This document shows positions 1 to 6,175 of a DNA stretch of 17,805 bases, in pieces. The stretch spans positions 1-17,805 of the forward strand of contig DAOUMF010000192.1 in the NCBI GenBank assembly GCA_034411955.1, given 5' to 3'. The notes beneath the pieces are model-generated. The model was not told the origin of the DNA. It was given only the letters and a program-made list of their open reading frames with translations, and ran no database searches. This stretch comes from DAOUMF01 sp034411955 (lineage in GTDB: Bacteria; Chloroflexota; Dehalococcoidia; SM23-28-2; RBG-16-64-32). Made by a program: the position numbers and the translations under genes. The first letter of the stretch is position 1. Each line of letters begins with the position of its first letter.

Positions 1-1059
1 CTCAAGGTCGGCATCCTGTTCGGCGGCCGCTCCGCCGAGCACGAGGTGTCCGTGGTATCCGCCCAAGCCGTCATGTCCGCCCTGGACGCGGACCGCTTCC
101 AGGTCGTCCCCATCGGCGTCACCAAGCAGGGCACCTGGTTGACGCCGACCGACACCGAGCGTGCCCTCACGGCCATCCGCTCCGAGAGGTTCCGCGCCCT
201 GGAAGAGCCTCTGGGCCAGGGCATCCTCCACCGCACAGCGGCCCTGGGCGCCCTCCGCCGTGTCGACGTCGTCTTTCCGCTCATCCACGGCACCAACGGC
301 GAGGACGGCACCCTCCAGGGGTTCCTGGAGCTGGCCGACGTCCCCTACGTGGGCGCCGGCGTCACGGCCAGCGCCGTGGGCATGGACAAGGCCCTCCAGA
401 AGGCCATCTACCGCCAGCACCGCTTCCCCGTGCCCGATGACGTCACCGTCCTCGCTTCCCGCTGGCAAGCCGACCCGGCCGCCCTCATCCGCGAAGTGGA
501 AGCCGCAATCCCCTACCCCACCTTCGTCAAGCCCGCCAACAGCGGCTCCAGCATCGGCACCTCCAGGGCCCGCTCCCGCGAAGACCTGCGCGAGGCGCTG
601 GAGGAGGCGTTCCGCTACGATCGCAAGGCCCTGGTAGAGGTCGCCGTCGAGGGCCGGCAGGTGGAGGTGGCCGTACTGGGCAACGACGAGCCCCAAGCGT
701 CGCCGGTGGGTGAGATAACGTTCGAGGGCGAGTTCTACGATTACCACGCCAAGTACGAGGACCCCAGCAGCCGCCTGCACATCCCCGCCGACATCCCGCC
801 GTAGACGGCCGATGAGGCCCGCGCCCTGGCTCTCGCTGCGTTCAGGTCCATCGACTGCGCCGGGCTGGCCCGCGTGGACTTCTTCCTGACCCCGCAGGGA
901 AACCTCGTCCTCAACGAAGTGAATACCATCCCCGGTTTCACCCCCATGAGCATGTACCCCAAGCTGTGGGAGCACGCCGGCCTCGCCTACCCAGACCTCA
1001 TCGCCCGCCTCATCGAGCTTGCCCTGGAGCGACACGAGGAGAAGCGCCGTTGTGTATAG
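1..1059 (+). pseudogene. ddl: D-alanine--D-alanine ligase, 5' partial, interrupted by an in-frame TAG
   Basis: Encodes the cytoplasmic ATP-grasp enzyme that joins two D-alanines for peptidoglycan precursors. Frame 1 is open from base 1 (the true start lies upstream) and opens with the typical Ddl N-terminus (LFGGRSAEHEVSVVSA). GEDGTLQGFLELADVPYVG and FYDYHAKY follow. A TAG at 802-804 stops the frame after IPADIPP, where family members usually have Glu, so a single G-to-T change (GAG to TAG) would explain it. The same frame continues without a break as TADEARALALAAF to the normal C-terminus, including RVDFF, LNEVNTIPGF and SMYPKLW, and ends at 1057-1059. The metal-binding Asp/Glu/Asn set lies after the stop, so the truncated product should be inactive. 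The 3' end overlaps the ftsQ start by 8 bases. Family assignment is firm. Whether the stop is real decay, a polymorphism or an assembly error cannot be decided here. Confidence 0.9.
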
Positions 1060-1834
1060 GTACAACCCCCGCAAGCGACGGCGCCCCCTCAGGGGCCACG
1101 TCCTCACCGACGAGAGGACGGAGCGGTTGCGCCGGCGGGTACGCTGGCGCCGCATCCTCATCTTTCTCGGGCTGGCGGCGGCCATCGCCGGGGCCATCGC
1201 CCTCTACCGGTCGCCTTTGCTGCGCGTGCAGGAGGTGCAGGTGGTAGGCGCCGCCAATCTGACCCCTCAGCAGATCGCCGACCTGGCCGACCTGGAGGGC
1301 GCCAGCATGTTCAACGCACCCCTGGGCGACGCCGAGGCCCGCATCGTCGCTCTGCCCATGATCAAGGCGGTCGACGCCAGGCTCCACTGGCCCAACAAGG
1401 TGCGCATCGAGGTTATCGAGCGCACGCCCTGGGGCCACTGGGACCTGGCCGGCACTCCCTACGTGATCGACGCCGAGGGCGTCGTCCTCGCCAACGTGGT
1501 GCCCCCTGACGGCGCCCCCGTCATCCACGACATGGGCGACCCGGCCCACCTCGACCCCGGCGACCTCGTCGACGTCGACGCCGTGGCCCTGGCCCGGGCG
1601 CTGCTCAAGTCCGTGCCGGAGCAGCTCGACCTCAACGTCGTCCGATTGGAGTACACGCCCGAGAAGGGGTTGTCCCTGGTCACCGACGCCAACTACCGGG
1701 TGGTCATGGGGGACAGCCAGAACGTGGACTACAAGCTAGCCGTCTGGCGGACGGTAGAGGAAGACATCGGCCGCGGGGCCATGGCCGGTCACGTCCTTGA
1801 CCTCCGCTTTCGAGACCATCCAGCCCTCCAGTGA
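1052..1834 (+). CDS. ftsQ: Cell division protein FtsQ (POTRA domain)
   Basis: Bitopic membrane protein of the divisome. FtsQ/DivIB proteins link the cytoplasmic Z-ring to the septal peptidoglycan machinery. The 260-residue product has a very basic cytoplasmic N-terminus (RKRRRP; RRRVRWRR), one membrane helix at about residues 35-52 and then a POTRA-like domain at about 56-123 (RVQEVQVVGAANLT through KVRIEVIERTPWG). The remainder is the beta domain typical of the family. GTG at 1052 is chosen because GAGGAG lies about 10 bases upstream and the resulting start overlaps the ddl stop; an in-frame TTG at 1019 lies deeper inside ddl and is less likely. It sits between ddl and ftsA, the classical order in division clusters. 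Sequence conservation in this family is low, so the name rests on topology, the POTRA segment and position. Confidence 0.88.
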   Translation: MYRYNPRKRRRPLRGHVLTDERTERLRRRVRWRRILIFLGLAAAIAGAIALYRSPLLRVQEVQVVGAANLTPQQIADLADLEGASMFNAPLGDAEARIVALPMIKAVDARLHWPNKVRIEVIERTPWGHWDLAGTPYVIDAEGVVLANVVPPDGAPVIHDMGDPAHLDPGDLVDVDAVALARALLKSVPEQLDLNVVRLEYTPEKGLSLVTDANYRVVMGDSQNVDYKLAVWRTVEEDIGRGAMAGHVLDLRFRDHPALQ

Positions 1835-1856
1835 GCGGAGAGGAGGCGATGATACG

Positions 1857-3104
1857 GTGAGAGACAACATCCTGGCCTCCATAGACGTGGGGAGCAGCAA
1901 GATTTGCACTCTCGTCGCTGAGCTCACCCCCGAGGAAGACCTGCGCATCCTCGGCGTGGGCGTAACCCCAGCTCAGGGCGTCAAGAAAGGGATGGTCGAC
2001 AACATCCAGGAGGCCACCGACGCCATCACCAGCTCCGTGGAGAAGGCGGAGCGCTCCAGCGGCAGCCGCGTGCTGGCTGCCCACGTCAGCATAAGCGGCA
2101 ACCACATCAACTCCCTCAACAACCGCGGCATCGCCACCATCCCCGGCCGCCAGCGCCCCATCACCAGCCAGGACATCGACCGCGCCATCGAGGAGGCCCA
2201 GGCCCTCAACCTCCCCACCAACCGCGAGATCCTCCACGTCATCCCCCGCTTCTTCATCGTCGACGGCCAAGAGCACGTCAGCGACCCCGTCGGCATGTAC
2301 GGCCAGCGCCTGGACATGGAGACCCATGTCGTCACCGGCTCCGTGACCGCCGTCCAGAACCTCACCCAGTGCGTGGAGAGCGCCGGCGTCCAAGTGGAGA
2401 CCCTGGTCCTCTCGCCTCTGGCCGCAGCGGAAGCCGTGCTGGAGGAGGAGGAGAAGCGCCAGGGCATCGTCGTCGCCGACATCGGCGGCGGCACCACGAG
2501 CATCGCCGTGTTCGTGGACGGCGCCGTATTCCACACCTCGGTGCTCCCCGTGGGCGGCTACCACCTGACCCACGACCTGGTGGCCGGACTGCGCGCCCCC
2601 TTCTCCGCCGTGGAAGACCTCAAGACGGAGCACGGCTCCGCCCTGCCCTCCCGCATCACCCCGGAGGAGATGGTGGAACTGGAGGCTTTCGGCAGCCAGC
2701 GCCACAAGGAGGTCTCCCGCCGCCGCCTCGCCGAGATCCTCCAGGCCCGCGTGGAGGAGATCCTGGAGATGATCTACATCGACGCCAAGCGGGCCGGGTT
2801 CGATGAGATGATCGCCGCCGGCCTCGTCCTCACCGGCGGCACCGCCAGCCTCCACGGCATCGACGAACTGGCCGAGCAGGTGCTGGGGATGCCCGTTCGC
2901 ACCGGTGTGCCCAAGGGCATCCATGGCCTGGCCGACTCCCTGAATAGCCCCGCCTACGCTGCCAGCGTGGGCCTCCTGCGCTGGTCCATCATGGCCAACG
3001 GCCACAACGGGCACAAACCCACCTTCAGCTTCAAGTCACCGTTCCAGCTCGGGGGGATAGCGGAAACCGCCCGCCGCTGGCTCAAGGCCCGCATTCCCCA
3101 GTAG
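1857..3104 (+). CDS. ftsA: Cell division protein FtsA (actin-like membrane anchor of the Z-ring)
   Basis: Actin-fold ATPase that tethers FtsZ filaments to the membrane and recruits later divisome proteins. Visible motifs in the 415-residue product are phosphate-1 SIDVGSSKI (about 8-16), phosphate-2 VADIGGGTTSIAV (206-218) and the adenosine loop LTGGTASLHG (325-334). The FtsA-specific 1C insertion lies between the first two. The C-terminus ends in an amphipathic helix (IAETARRWLKARIPQ), the usual membrane-targeting sequence, after a short Gly/His/Asn-rich linker. GTG at 1857 is preferred over an earlier in-frame TTG at 1797 inside ftsQ, because GAGAGGAGG at 1838-1846 is well spaced for it and translation then begins directly at the conserved DNILASIDVG. 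It follows ftsQ by 22 bases and precedes ftsZ by 57, consistent with one transcript. Confidence 0.96.
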   Translation: MRDNILASIDVGSSKICTLVAELTPEEDLRILGVGVTPAQGVKKGMVDNIQEATDAITSSVEKAERSSGSRVLAAHVSISGNHINSLNNRGIATIPGRQRPITSQDIDRAIEEAQALNLPTNREILHVIPRFFIVDGQEHVSDPVGMYGQRLDMETHVVTGSVTAVQNLTQCVESAGVQVETLVLSPLAAAEAVLEEEEKRQGIVVADIGGGTTSIAVFVDGAVFHTSVLPVGGYHLTHDLVAGLRAPFSAVEDLKTEHGSALPSRITPEEMVELEAFGSQRHKEVSRRRLAEILQARVEEILEMIYIDAKRAGFDEMIAAGLVLTGGTASLHGIDELAEQVLGMPVRTGVPKGIHGLADSLNSPAYAASVGLLRWSIMANGHNGHKPTFSFKSPFQLGGIAETARRWLKARIPQ

Positions 3105-3161
3105 AGAAGATGACCACAGGACAGCCAGACTGATGAACCACAGCAGGGAAAGGAGGACGCA

Positions 3162-4229
3162 GTGGCAGCTATGGACCTAGGAGGGCTCCCGCCCATCAAG
3201 GTCGTGGGCGTGGGCGGCGGCGGCTGCAACGCCGTCAACCGCATGGTGGAGGCCCGCATCCAGGGCGTCCAGTTCGTCGGCGTCAACACCGACGCCCAGG
3301 CCCTCATGCGCTGCGAGGCCGAGACCCGCATCCGCATCGGCGACCGCATCACCCGCGGCCTCGGTGTCGGCGGCGACCCCGAGCGCGGGCGTCAGGCGGC
3401 CGAGGAGTCCCGCGATGAGCTCAAGGAGGCAGTCAAGGGCGCGGACATGGTGTTCATCACCGCCGGCATGGGCGGCGGCACCGGCACCGGCGCTGCTCCC
3501 GTCCTCGCCCAGGTATCAAAGGACGCCGGCGCCCTCACCGTCGCCGTCGTCACCAGGCCCTTCTCCTTCGAGGGGGCCAAGCGTAAGGGCTTCGCCGACC
3601 ACGGCGTCAGCGCGCTCCAGCAGGAGGTTGACACCCTCATCGTCATCCCTAACGACCGCCTGCTGGCCATCGCCGACGAGAAGACCACCGTGGTCGAGTC
3701 CTTCCTGGCGGCCGACGACGTACTGCGCCAGGGCATCCAGGGGGTCTCCGAACTCATCACCATCCCCGGTGACATCAACCTGGACTTCGCCGACGTCCGC
3801 CGCACGATGGCGGAGGCCGGCCCCGCCCTCATGGCCATCGGCCGCGCCAGCGGCGACAACCGCACCGTGGAGGCCGCCCAGGCCGCCGTCTCCAGTCCCC
3901 TCCTGGACGTCAGCATCCACGGCGCCACCCGCGTCCTGTTCAACATCACCAGCTCTGGAGACCTGGGCCTGCACGAGCTGAACATGGCCGCCCAGGTCAT
4001 CGCCGAGGTGGTCGACCCCGAGGCCGAGATCATCTTCGGCACCGCCACAGACCCCACCCTGGGCGGAGAGGTGAAGCTCACCCTCATCGCCGTCGGGTTC
4101 GCCGCTCAAGACATGTTCCGGTCAGCAGCCGAAGAGGAGGAATTTCGGCGGATGCGGGCGGAGGCCATGGAGAACGTGGCCGACACCGATCTGCCGACGT
4201 TTCTTCGCAGGCCCGTCACCATCCGTTAA
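3162..4229 (+). CDS. ftsZ: Cell division protein FtsZ
   Basis: Tubulin-like GTPase that polymerises into the cytokinetic ring. The 355-residue product shows the N-terminal VVGVGGGGCNAVNRM, the tubulin signature GMGGGTGTGAAP (residues 102-113) and the T7 synergy loop NLDFADVR (206-213) with both catalytic aspartates (D208, D211). The globular part ends near residue 315. Only about 25 charged residues separate it from the FtsA-binding tail DLPTFLRRP (343-351), so the C-terminal linker is unusually short. GTG at 3162 is preferred because AGGAGG lies 5 bases upstream; ATG at 3171 would be too far from it. The gene is followed by a long repeat-filled gap and no convincing U-tailed terminator. Confidence 0.97.
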   Translation: MAAMDLGGLPPIKVVGVGGGGCNAVNRMVEARIQGVQFVGVNTDAQALMRCEAETRIRIGDRITRGLGVGGDPERGRQAAEESRDELKEAVKGADMVFITAGMGGGTGTGAAPVLAQVSKDAGALTVAVVTRPFSFEGAKRKGFADHGVSALQQEVDTLIVIPNDRLLAIADEKTTVVESFLAADDVLRQGIQGVSELITIPGDINLDFADVRRTMAEAGPALMAIGRASGDNRTVEAAQAAVSSPLLDVSIHGATRVLFNITSSGDLGLHELNMAAQVIAEVVDPEAEIIFGTATDPTLGGEVKLTLIAVGFAAQDMFRSAAEEEEFRRMRAEAMENVADTDLPTFLRRPVTIR

Positions 4230-4240
4230 CTAACCGCCGG

Positions 4241-4259
4241 GCCTTGCCCCCGGCAAGGC
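4241..4259. repeat. Hairpin just after ftsZ
   Basis: GCCTTGCC and GGCAAGGC form perfect 8-base arms around a CCC loop, 12 bases after the ftsZ stop. No T-run follows, so it may be an mRNA end-stabilising hairpin or another repeat copy and not a classic intrinsic terminator. Confidence 0.55.
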
Positions 4260-4291
4260 GGGGCCCGGCTTCGACGAGCAGTCGCGTCAAA

Positions 4292-4307
4292 GCCCGCCAC
4301 GGCGGGC
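4292..4307. repeat. Mini-palindrome, CCGCC/GGCGG type
   Basis: GCCCGCC-AC-GGCGGGC, 7-base arms. It is one of several small palindromes in this gap with a CCGCC...GGCGG core and variable flanks and centre. Confidence 0.7.
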
Positions 4308-4366
4308 CGAGGAAGGGAGGAAGCGTATAAGGACAAAGCCGACACAGTTCCACCACTAGCACGGCT

Positions 4367-4383
4367 GTCCGCCAACGGCGGAC
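4367..4383. repeat. Mini-palindrome, CCGCC/GGCGG type
   Basis: GTCCGCC-AAC-GGCGGAC, 7-base arms. The same arms appear in the insertion inside nrdJ at 6550-6566 with a different centre (TCA). Confidence 0.75.
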
Positions 4384-4386
4384 GAG

Positions 4387-4405
4387 TCTGCCCGCAGCGG
4401 GCAGA
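4387..4405. repeat. Mini-palindrome, GCCCGC/GCGGGC type
   Basis: TCTGCCCGC-A-GCGGGCAGA, perfect 9-base arms, immediately after the previous palindrome with 3 bases between them. Confidence 0.75.
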
Positions 4406-4458
4406 TAGGCGCCGCGGGGCTGTTTGCCTCCCCAGACATTCCCGCGGCGTCACTCTGT

Positions 4459-4471
4459 CTGCGCAGCGCAG
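4459..4471. repeat. Short palindrome CTGCGC-A-GCGCAG
   Basis: Perfect 6-base arms about a central A. Short enough to be chance in GC-rich DNA, but it lies in the repeat field and is followed by GCCGCCGAAGGG, which resembles neighbouring elements. Confidence 0.45.
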
Positions 4472-4532
4472 GGCCGCCGAAGGGCCAGGCGTAGGGCCAT
4501 GAAAAACACAATCCGACACGGCAGGGGCTGGT

Positions 4533-4562
4533 TTGTCACCCTGAGCGAAGCGAAGGGTCTGG
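4533..4562 (+). repeat. 30-base repeat element, copy A (direct)
   Basis: Begins TTGTCACCCT, contains GAGCGAAGCGA and ends AGGGTCTGG. The ACCCT and AGGGT segments can pair within the element. Its partner at 4605-4634 is the same element in inverse orientation, identical at 25 of 30 positions. Confidence 0.8.
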
Positions 4563-4604
4563 CTGTGGGGCAAAAGGATCAGTGTGCGTAAGTGGCACCC
4601 CACC

Positions 4605-4634
4605 CCAGATTCTTCGCTGCGCTCAGAATGACAA
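4605..4634 (-). repeat. 30-base repeat element, copy B (inverted)
   Basis: Read on the minus strand it begins TTGTCATTCT, contains GAGCGCAGCGA and ends AGAATCTGG. Four of the five differences from copy A are two compensating pairs (CC to TT matched by GG to AA), so the internal ATTCT/AGAAT stem is kept. The two copies together form a long inverted repeat with a 42-base centre. Confidence 0.8.
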
Positions 4635-4674
4635 GCTCTCGAACCGTTCTTTCAATGATCATTCGCCTGACCCG

Positions 4675-4710
4675 CCCTGAGCGCACCTGGCGGCAGGTTT
4701 GTCGAAGGGG
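4675..4710. repeat. Repeat half-site with a nested small palindrome
   Basis: The outer parts CCCTGAGCGC and TTTGTCGAAGGGG fit the CCCTGAGC...GTCGAAGGG pattern of the repeat family. Between them sits ACCTG-GCGG-CAGGT (4685-4698), a small palindrome that looks inserted into the element. Confidence 0.6.
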
Positions 4711-4762
4711 CCGCTCATCCTTCGACGGGCTCCCGCCAGAGGCGGGCAGGCAGGATGAGCGG
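4711..4762. repeat. Inverted repeat with nested CCCGCC-AGA-GGCGGG palindrome
   Basis: CCGCTCATCCT (4711-4721) and AGGATGAGCGG (4752-4762) are perfect 11-base arms. The interior holds TCGACGGGCTC, matching the common TTCGAC(A)GGCTC repeat, and then a palindrome with 6-base arms CCCGCC/GGCGGG at 4732-4746. Removing the palindrome and the following CAGGC would restore a compact ordinary element. Confidence 0.75.
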
Positions 4763-4785
4763 AGGCCGGCGGACATCCGTCAATC

Positions 4786-4801
4786 CCTGCCTACCGGCAG
4801 G
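4786..4801. repeat. Mini-palindrome CCTGCC/GGCAGG
   Basis: CCTGCC-TACC-GGCAGG, perfect 6-base arms, part of the same repeat field. Confidence 0.55.
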
Positions 4802-4816
4802 CAGACGTTCTCCCAT

Positions 4817-4838
4817 CCGCCGTCGAGGCAAACGGCGG
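4817..4838. repeat. Hairpin CCGCCGT/ACGGCGG upstream of the nrdR operator
   Basis: Perfect 7-base arms with an 8-base centre, ending 14 bases before the first NrdR-box-like site. It is the last member of the repeat field before the promoter. Confidence 0.55.
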
Positions 4839-4852
4839 TTCGTGAAACATTT

Positions 4853-4868
4853 CCACAAAATCTTGTGC
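4853..4868 (+). promoter_or_regulatory. NrdR box 1 (candidate)
   Basis: CCACAAAATCTTGTGC agrees with the NrdR-box pattern ACACWATATATWGTGT (quoted from memory) at about 12 of 16 positions. It lies exactly 31 bp upstream of a second match, the three-helical-turn spacing typical of paired NrdR boxes, and in front of nrdR itself. Confidence 0.75.
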
Positions 4869-4876
4869 CCAACCGC

Positions 4877-4905
4877 TTGACAACCCCAACATATAGTGCT
4901 AACGT
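4877..4905 (+). promoter_or_regulatory. Vegetative-type promoter for nrdR-nrdJ
   Basis: A perfect -35 TTGACA (4877-4882), a 17-base spacer and TAACGT (4900-4905) preceded by TGC, which makes an extended -10. The start of transcription would fall near 4911-4914, giving a leader of about 80 bases before the nrdR ATG. Confidence 0.65.
4884..4899 (+). promoter_or_regulatory. NrdR box 2 (candidate)
   Basis: CCCCAACATATAGTGC agrees with the NrdR-box pattern at about 12 of 16 positions. It fills the spacer between the -35 and -10 elements, where bound NrdR would block RNA polymerase. Together with box 1 it predicts autoregulation of nrdR and repression of nrdJ when dATP is high. Confidence 0.78.
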
Positions 4906-4911
4906 GCTCCT

Positions 4912-4936
4912 TGCGCCCCCCTGTGGAGGGGGCGCA
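4912..4936 (+). repeat. Strong hairpin at the expected 5' end of the nrdR transcript
   Basis: TGCGCCCCC and GGGGGCGCA are perfect 9-base arms around CTGTGGA. It begins about 7 bases after the -10 element, so it would lie at the extreme 5' end of the mRNA. It could protect the transcript or simply be another palindromic repeat inserted in the leader. There is no T-run, so it is unlikely to be an attenuator. Confidence 0.6.
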
Positions 4937-4976
4937 GGTGGTTCCTGGGGGGTATCGAGGATTCTGTCAAGCAAGC

Positions 4977-4993
4977 GCTGAGCCTGTCGAAGC
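4977..4993 (-). repeat. Partial repeat copy abutting the nrdR start codon
   Basis: GCTGAGCCTGTCGAAGC has the CTGAGC...GTCGAAG pattern of the intergenic repeats and ends one base before the nrdR ATG. It occupies the place where a ribosome binding site would be. Confidence 0.65.
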
Positions 4994-4994
4994 C

Positions 4995-5570
4995 ATGAAC
5001 TGCCCGTTCTGCGGAAACCCGGACTCCAGGGTCATCGACTCCCGGCCCGACGTCGCCGGCATCCGCCGCCGCCGCGAGTGCCAGGCCTGCAACCGCCGCT
5101 TCACCACCCTCGAGAAGGTGGAGCTCGGCGGCGTTGCCGTCATCAAGAAGGACGACACCCGCGAGGAGTTCGACCGCGAAAAGATCATCGCCGGCGTGGG
5201 CAAGGCGTGCGAGAAGCGGCCCATCCCCTCCGGCGCCGTCGAGGCGCTGGCCGACGAGGTGGAGCAGGCCGTGATCGCCCAGGGCAAGGCGGAGGTCCCC
5301 TCCTCCTACATCGGGGAGCTGGTGATGGAGCGGCTGCGCGCGCTGGACCACATCGCCTACATCCGCTTCGCCTCCGTGTACCGGGCGTTCGCCGACGTGG
5401 AGGAGCTGGAGCGGGAGCTGGAGGCGCTGAAGGCGGGCTGGCGGCGGCCGGAGGTCCCCGACGGCCAGCTCGCCCTGCTCCCAGACGCCGAGGCGAAGGG
5501 GCCGAAGCCCCGCCTCCTGCGCGTGCGACGCCAGAAGGCCGAGGGCGAGCGTCAGAGGAGGGCGCGATGA
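4995..5570 (+). CDS. nrdR: Transcriptional repressor NrdR (ribonucleotide reductase regulator)
   Basis: Zinc-ribbon/ATP-cone repressor that senses dATP and ATP and silences ribonucleotide reductase genes. The N-terminal ribbon has all four cysteines (C3, C6, C29, C32) in CPFCGNPDSRVIDSR and RRRRECQACNRRF, followed by FTTLEKVE. The ATP-cone runs from about residue 48 to 136 (VIKKDDTREEFDREKI through YIRFASVYRAFADVEE). At 191 residues it is longer than the usual 150 or so; the extra part is a charged tail (about 148-191) ending in RRQKAEGERQRRAR. ATG at 4995 matches the invariant MNCPFCG start. No Shine-Dalgarno sequence is visible before it, because a repeat fragment fills that position. It overlaps the next gene by 4 bases (ATGA) and has its own operator pair upstream. 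Confidence 0.97.
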   Translation: MNCPFCGNPDSRVIDSRPDVAGIRRRRECQACNRRFTTLEKVELGGVAVIKKDDTREEFDREKIIAGVGKACEKRPIPSGAVEALADEVEQAVIAQGKAEVPSSYIGELVMERLRALDHIAYIRFASVYRAFADVEELERELEALKAGWRRPEVPDGQLALLPDAEAKGPKPRLLRVRRQKAEGERQRRAR

Positions 5571-5782
5571 GCAGACTGACCGACGACCAGTACGCGGAGT
5601 ACCTCCAGTTGCTGAAGGAGTGGATAGAGGCGGACAAGGCGCTGAAGGGGCCGGCGACGCCGAACCCGGAGGCCCAGGAGCGCGCCCGCGCCGCCTACGC
5701 CGCCGTCCAGGGCTTCCGCGAGCGCTACGGCCTGGACGGGCACGAGCGGGCGCTGGAGGGCAGCGCGCGGGAGGCGGGGTGA
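5567..5782 (+). CDS. Small hypothetical protein (71 aa), helical
   Basis: I do not recognise this family. The 71-residue product is charged and probably mostly helical: MSRLTDDQYAEYLQLLKEW, then an Ala/Pro/Asn turn, then a second helix ERARAAYAAVQGFRERYGL. No membrane segment, signal peptide or cysteine is present. The start is supported by GAGGAGG at 5554-5560 and an ATGA overlap with nrdR, so translation is probably coupled. Its position between a repressor and its target suggests co-expression with ribonucleotide reductase, but no function can be given. Confidence 0.72.
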   Translation: MSRLTDDQYAEYLQLLKEWIEADKALKGPATPNPEAQERARAAYAAVQGFRERYGLDGHERALEGSAREAG

Positions 5783-5784
5783 GA

Positions 5785-6066
5785 ATGGCAGGATACTCCG
5801 GCCCGGCAGTCCTGTCACAGAACGGACAGCTTGTGGTCCCCGTGTACTGTCACTATACCGTCACGGGCAATCGTGTTTCCGGAATGAGATGGCGTGGTTG
5901 GCTGCGAGTCGAGGACCCCGGGAATGCCTTGGACACAGGGCGGTATCGCCTGCGCCTGCCGGGTGGTGAGGAAGGCACCATCGAGATACCGAGTCGATTG
6001 AGTCCCCCTGGCCGCCAAACACGGTTCGACTTTGTTGGATCAGGGTCTGCGCCAGGAATGTTATAG
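5785..6066 (+). CDS. Small hypothetical protein (93 aa), likely beta-rich
   Basis: Unrecognised. The product begins MAGYSGPAVLSQNGQLVVPVYCHYTV and continues with alternating hydrophobic and polar residues, glycines and WRGWLRVEDP, RYRLRLPGGEEGTIEIPSRL, which suggests a small beta-barrel or beta-sandwich. One cysteine, no membrane helix or signal peptide. ATG at 5785 has GGAGG at 5770-5774 about 10 bases upstream; GTG at 5779 in the same frame is possible. It begins 2 bases after the preceding gene and has visibly lower GC at third positions than its neighbours, which may hint at a different origin. Real translation is likely but not certain. Confidence 0.6.
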   Translation: MAGYSGPAVLSQNGQLVVPVYCHYTVTGNRVSGMRWRGWLRVEDPGNALDTGRYRLRLPGGEEGTIEIPSRLSPPGRQTRFDFVGSGSAPGML

Positions 6067-6175
6067 GAAGGAGGCACGCGACCTGACCAAGCAGTCAACC
6101 TAGACGGAGAGAGCGTAACCGGCGGCGGAATCATCGGCAGGCAACGCGACGACTACGCGCACAGGAGGGGAACCA

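Larger units (their letters stand above)
4230..4994. other. Gene-free, repeat-dense intergenic region between ftsZ and nrdR
   Basis: No credible coding sequence is seen in these 765 bases; the open frames have no ribosome binding site and unnatural composition. The region holds at least ten short inverted repeats (listed separately), an inverted pair of 30-base elements, and at its right end the nrdR promoter and operator. The repeats resemble abundant small palindromic elements of Chloroflexota and other environmental genomes (from memory, not checked). Confidence 0.85.

Noticed and set aside
1704..3014. Long open frame on the minus strand opposite ftsA
   Set aside because: It is a shadow of a high-GC gene: low-complexity Gly/Ala/Val/Asp/His-rich translation, no ribosome binding site, and it fully overlaps a certain gene.
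4241..4838. CRISPR array in the repeat-rich gap
   Set aside because: The repeats differ from each other in sequence, are palindromic, and have no regular spacing or equal-length spacers; no cas gene is nearby.
4592..4981. Open frame of 129 codons in the ftsZ-nrdR gap
   Set aside because: It runs across several repeats and the nrdR promoter, has no binding site and shows no protein-like pattern.
6115..6140. GTAAC followed by GCGG-rich sequence upstream of nrdJ, resembling the shared c-di-GMP motif
   Set aside because: The second block GCATCnTA is absent at the right distance, and nrdJ is best explained by transcription from the nrdR promoter.
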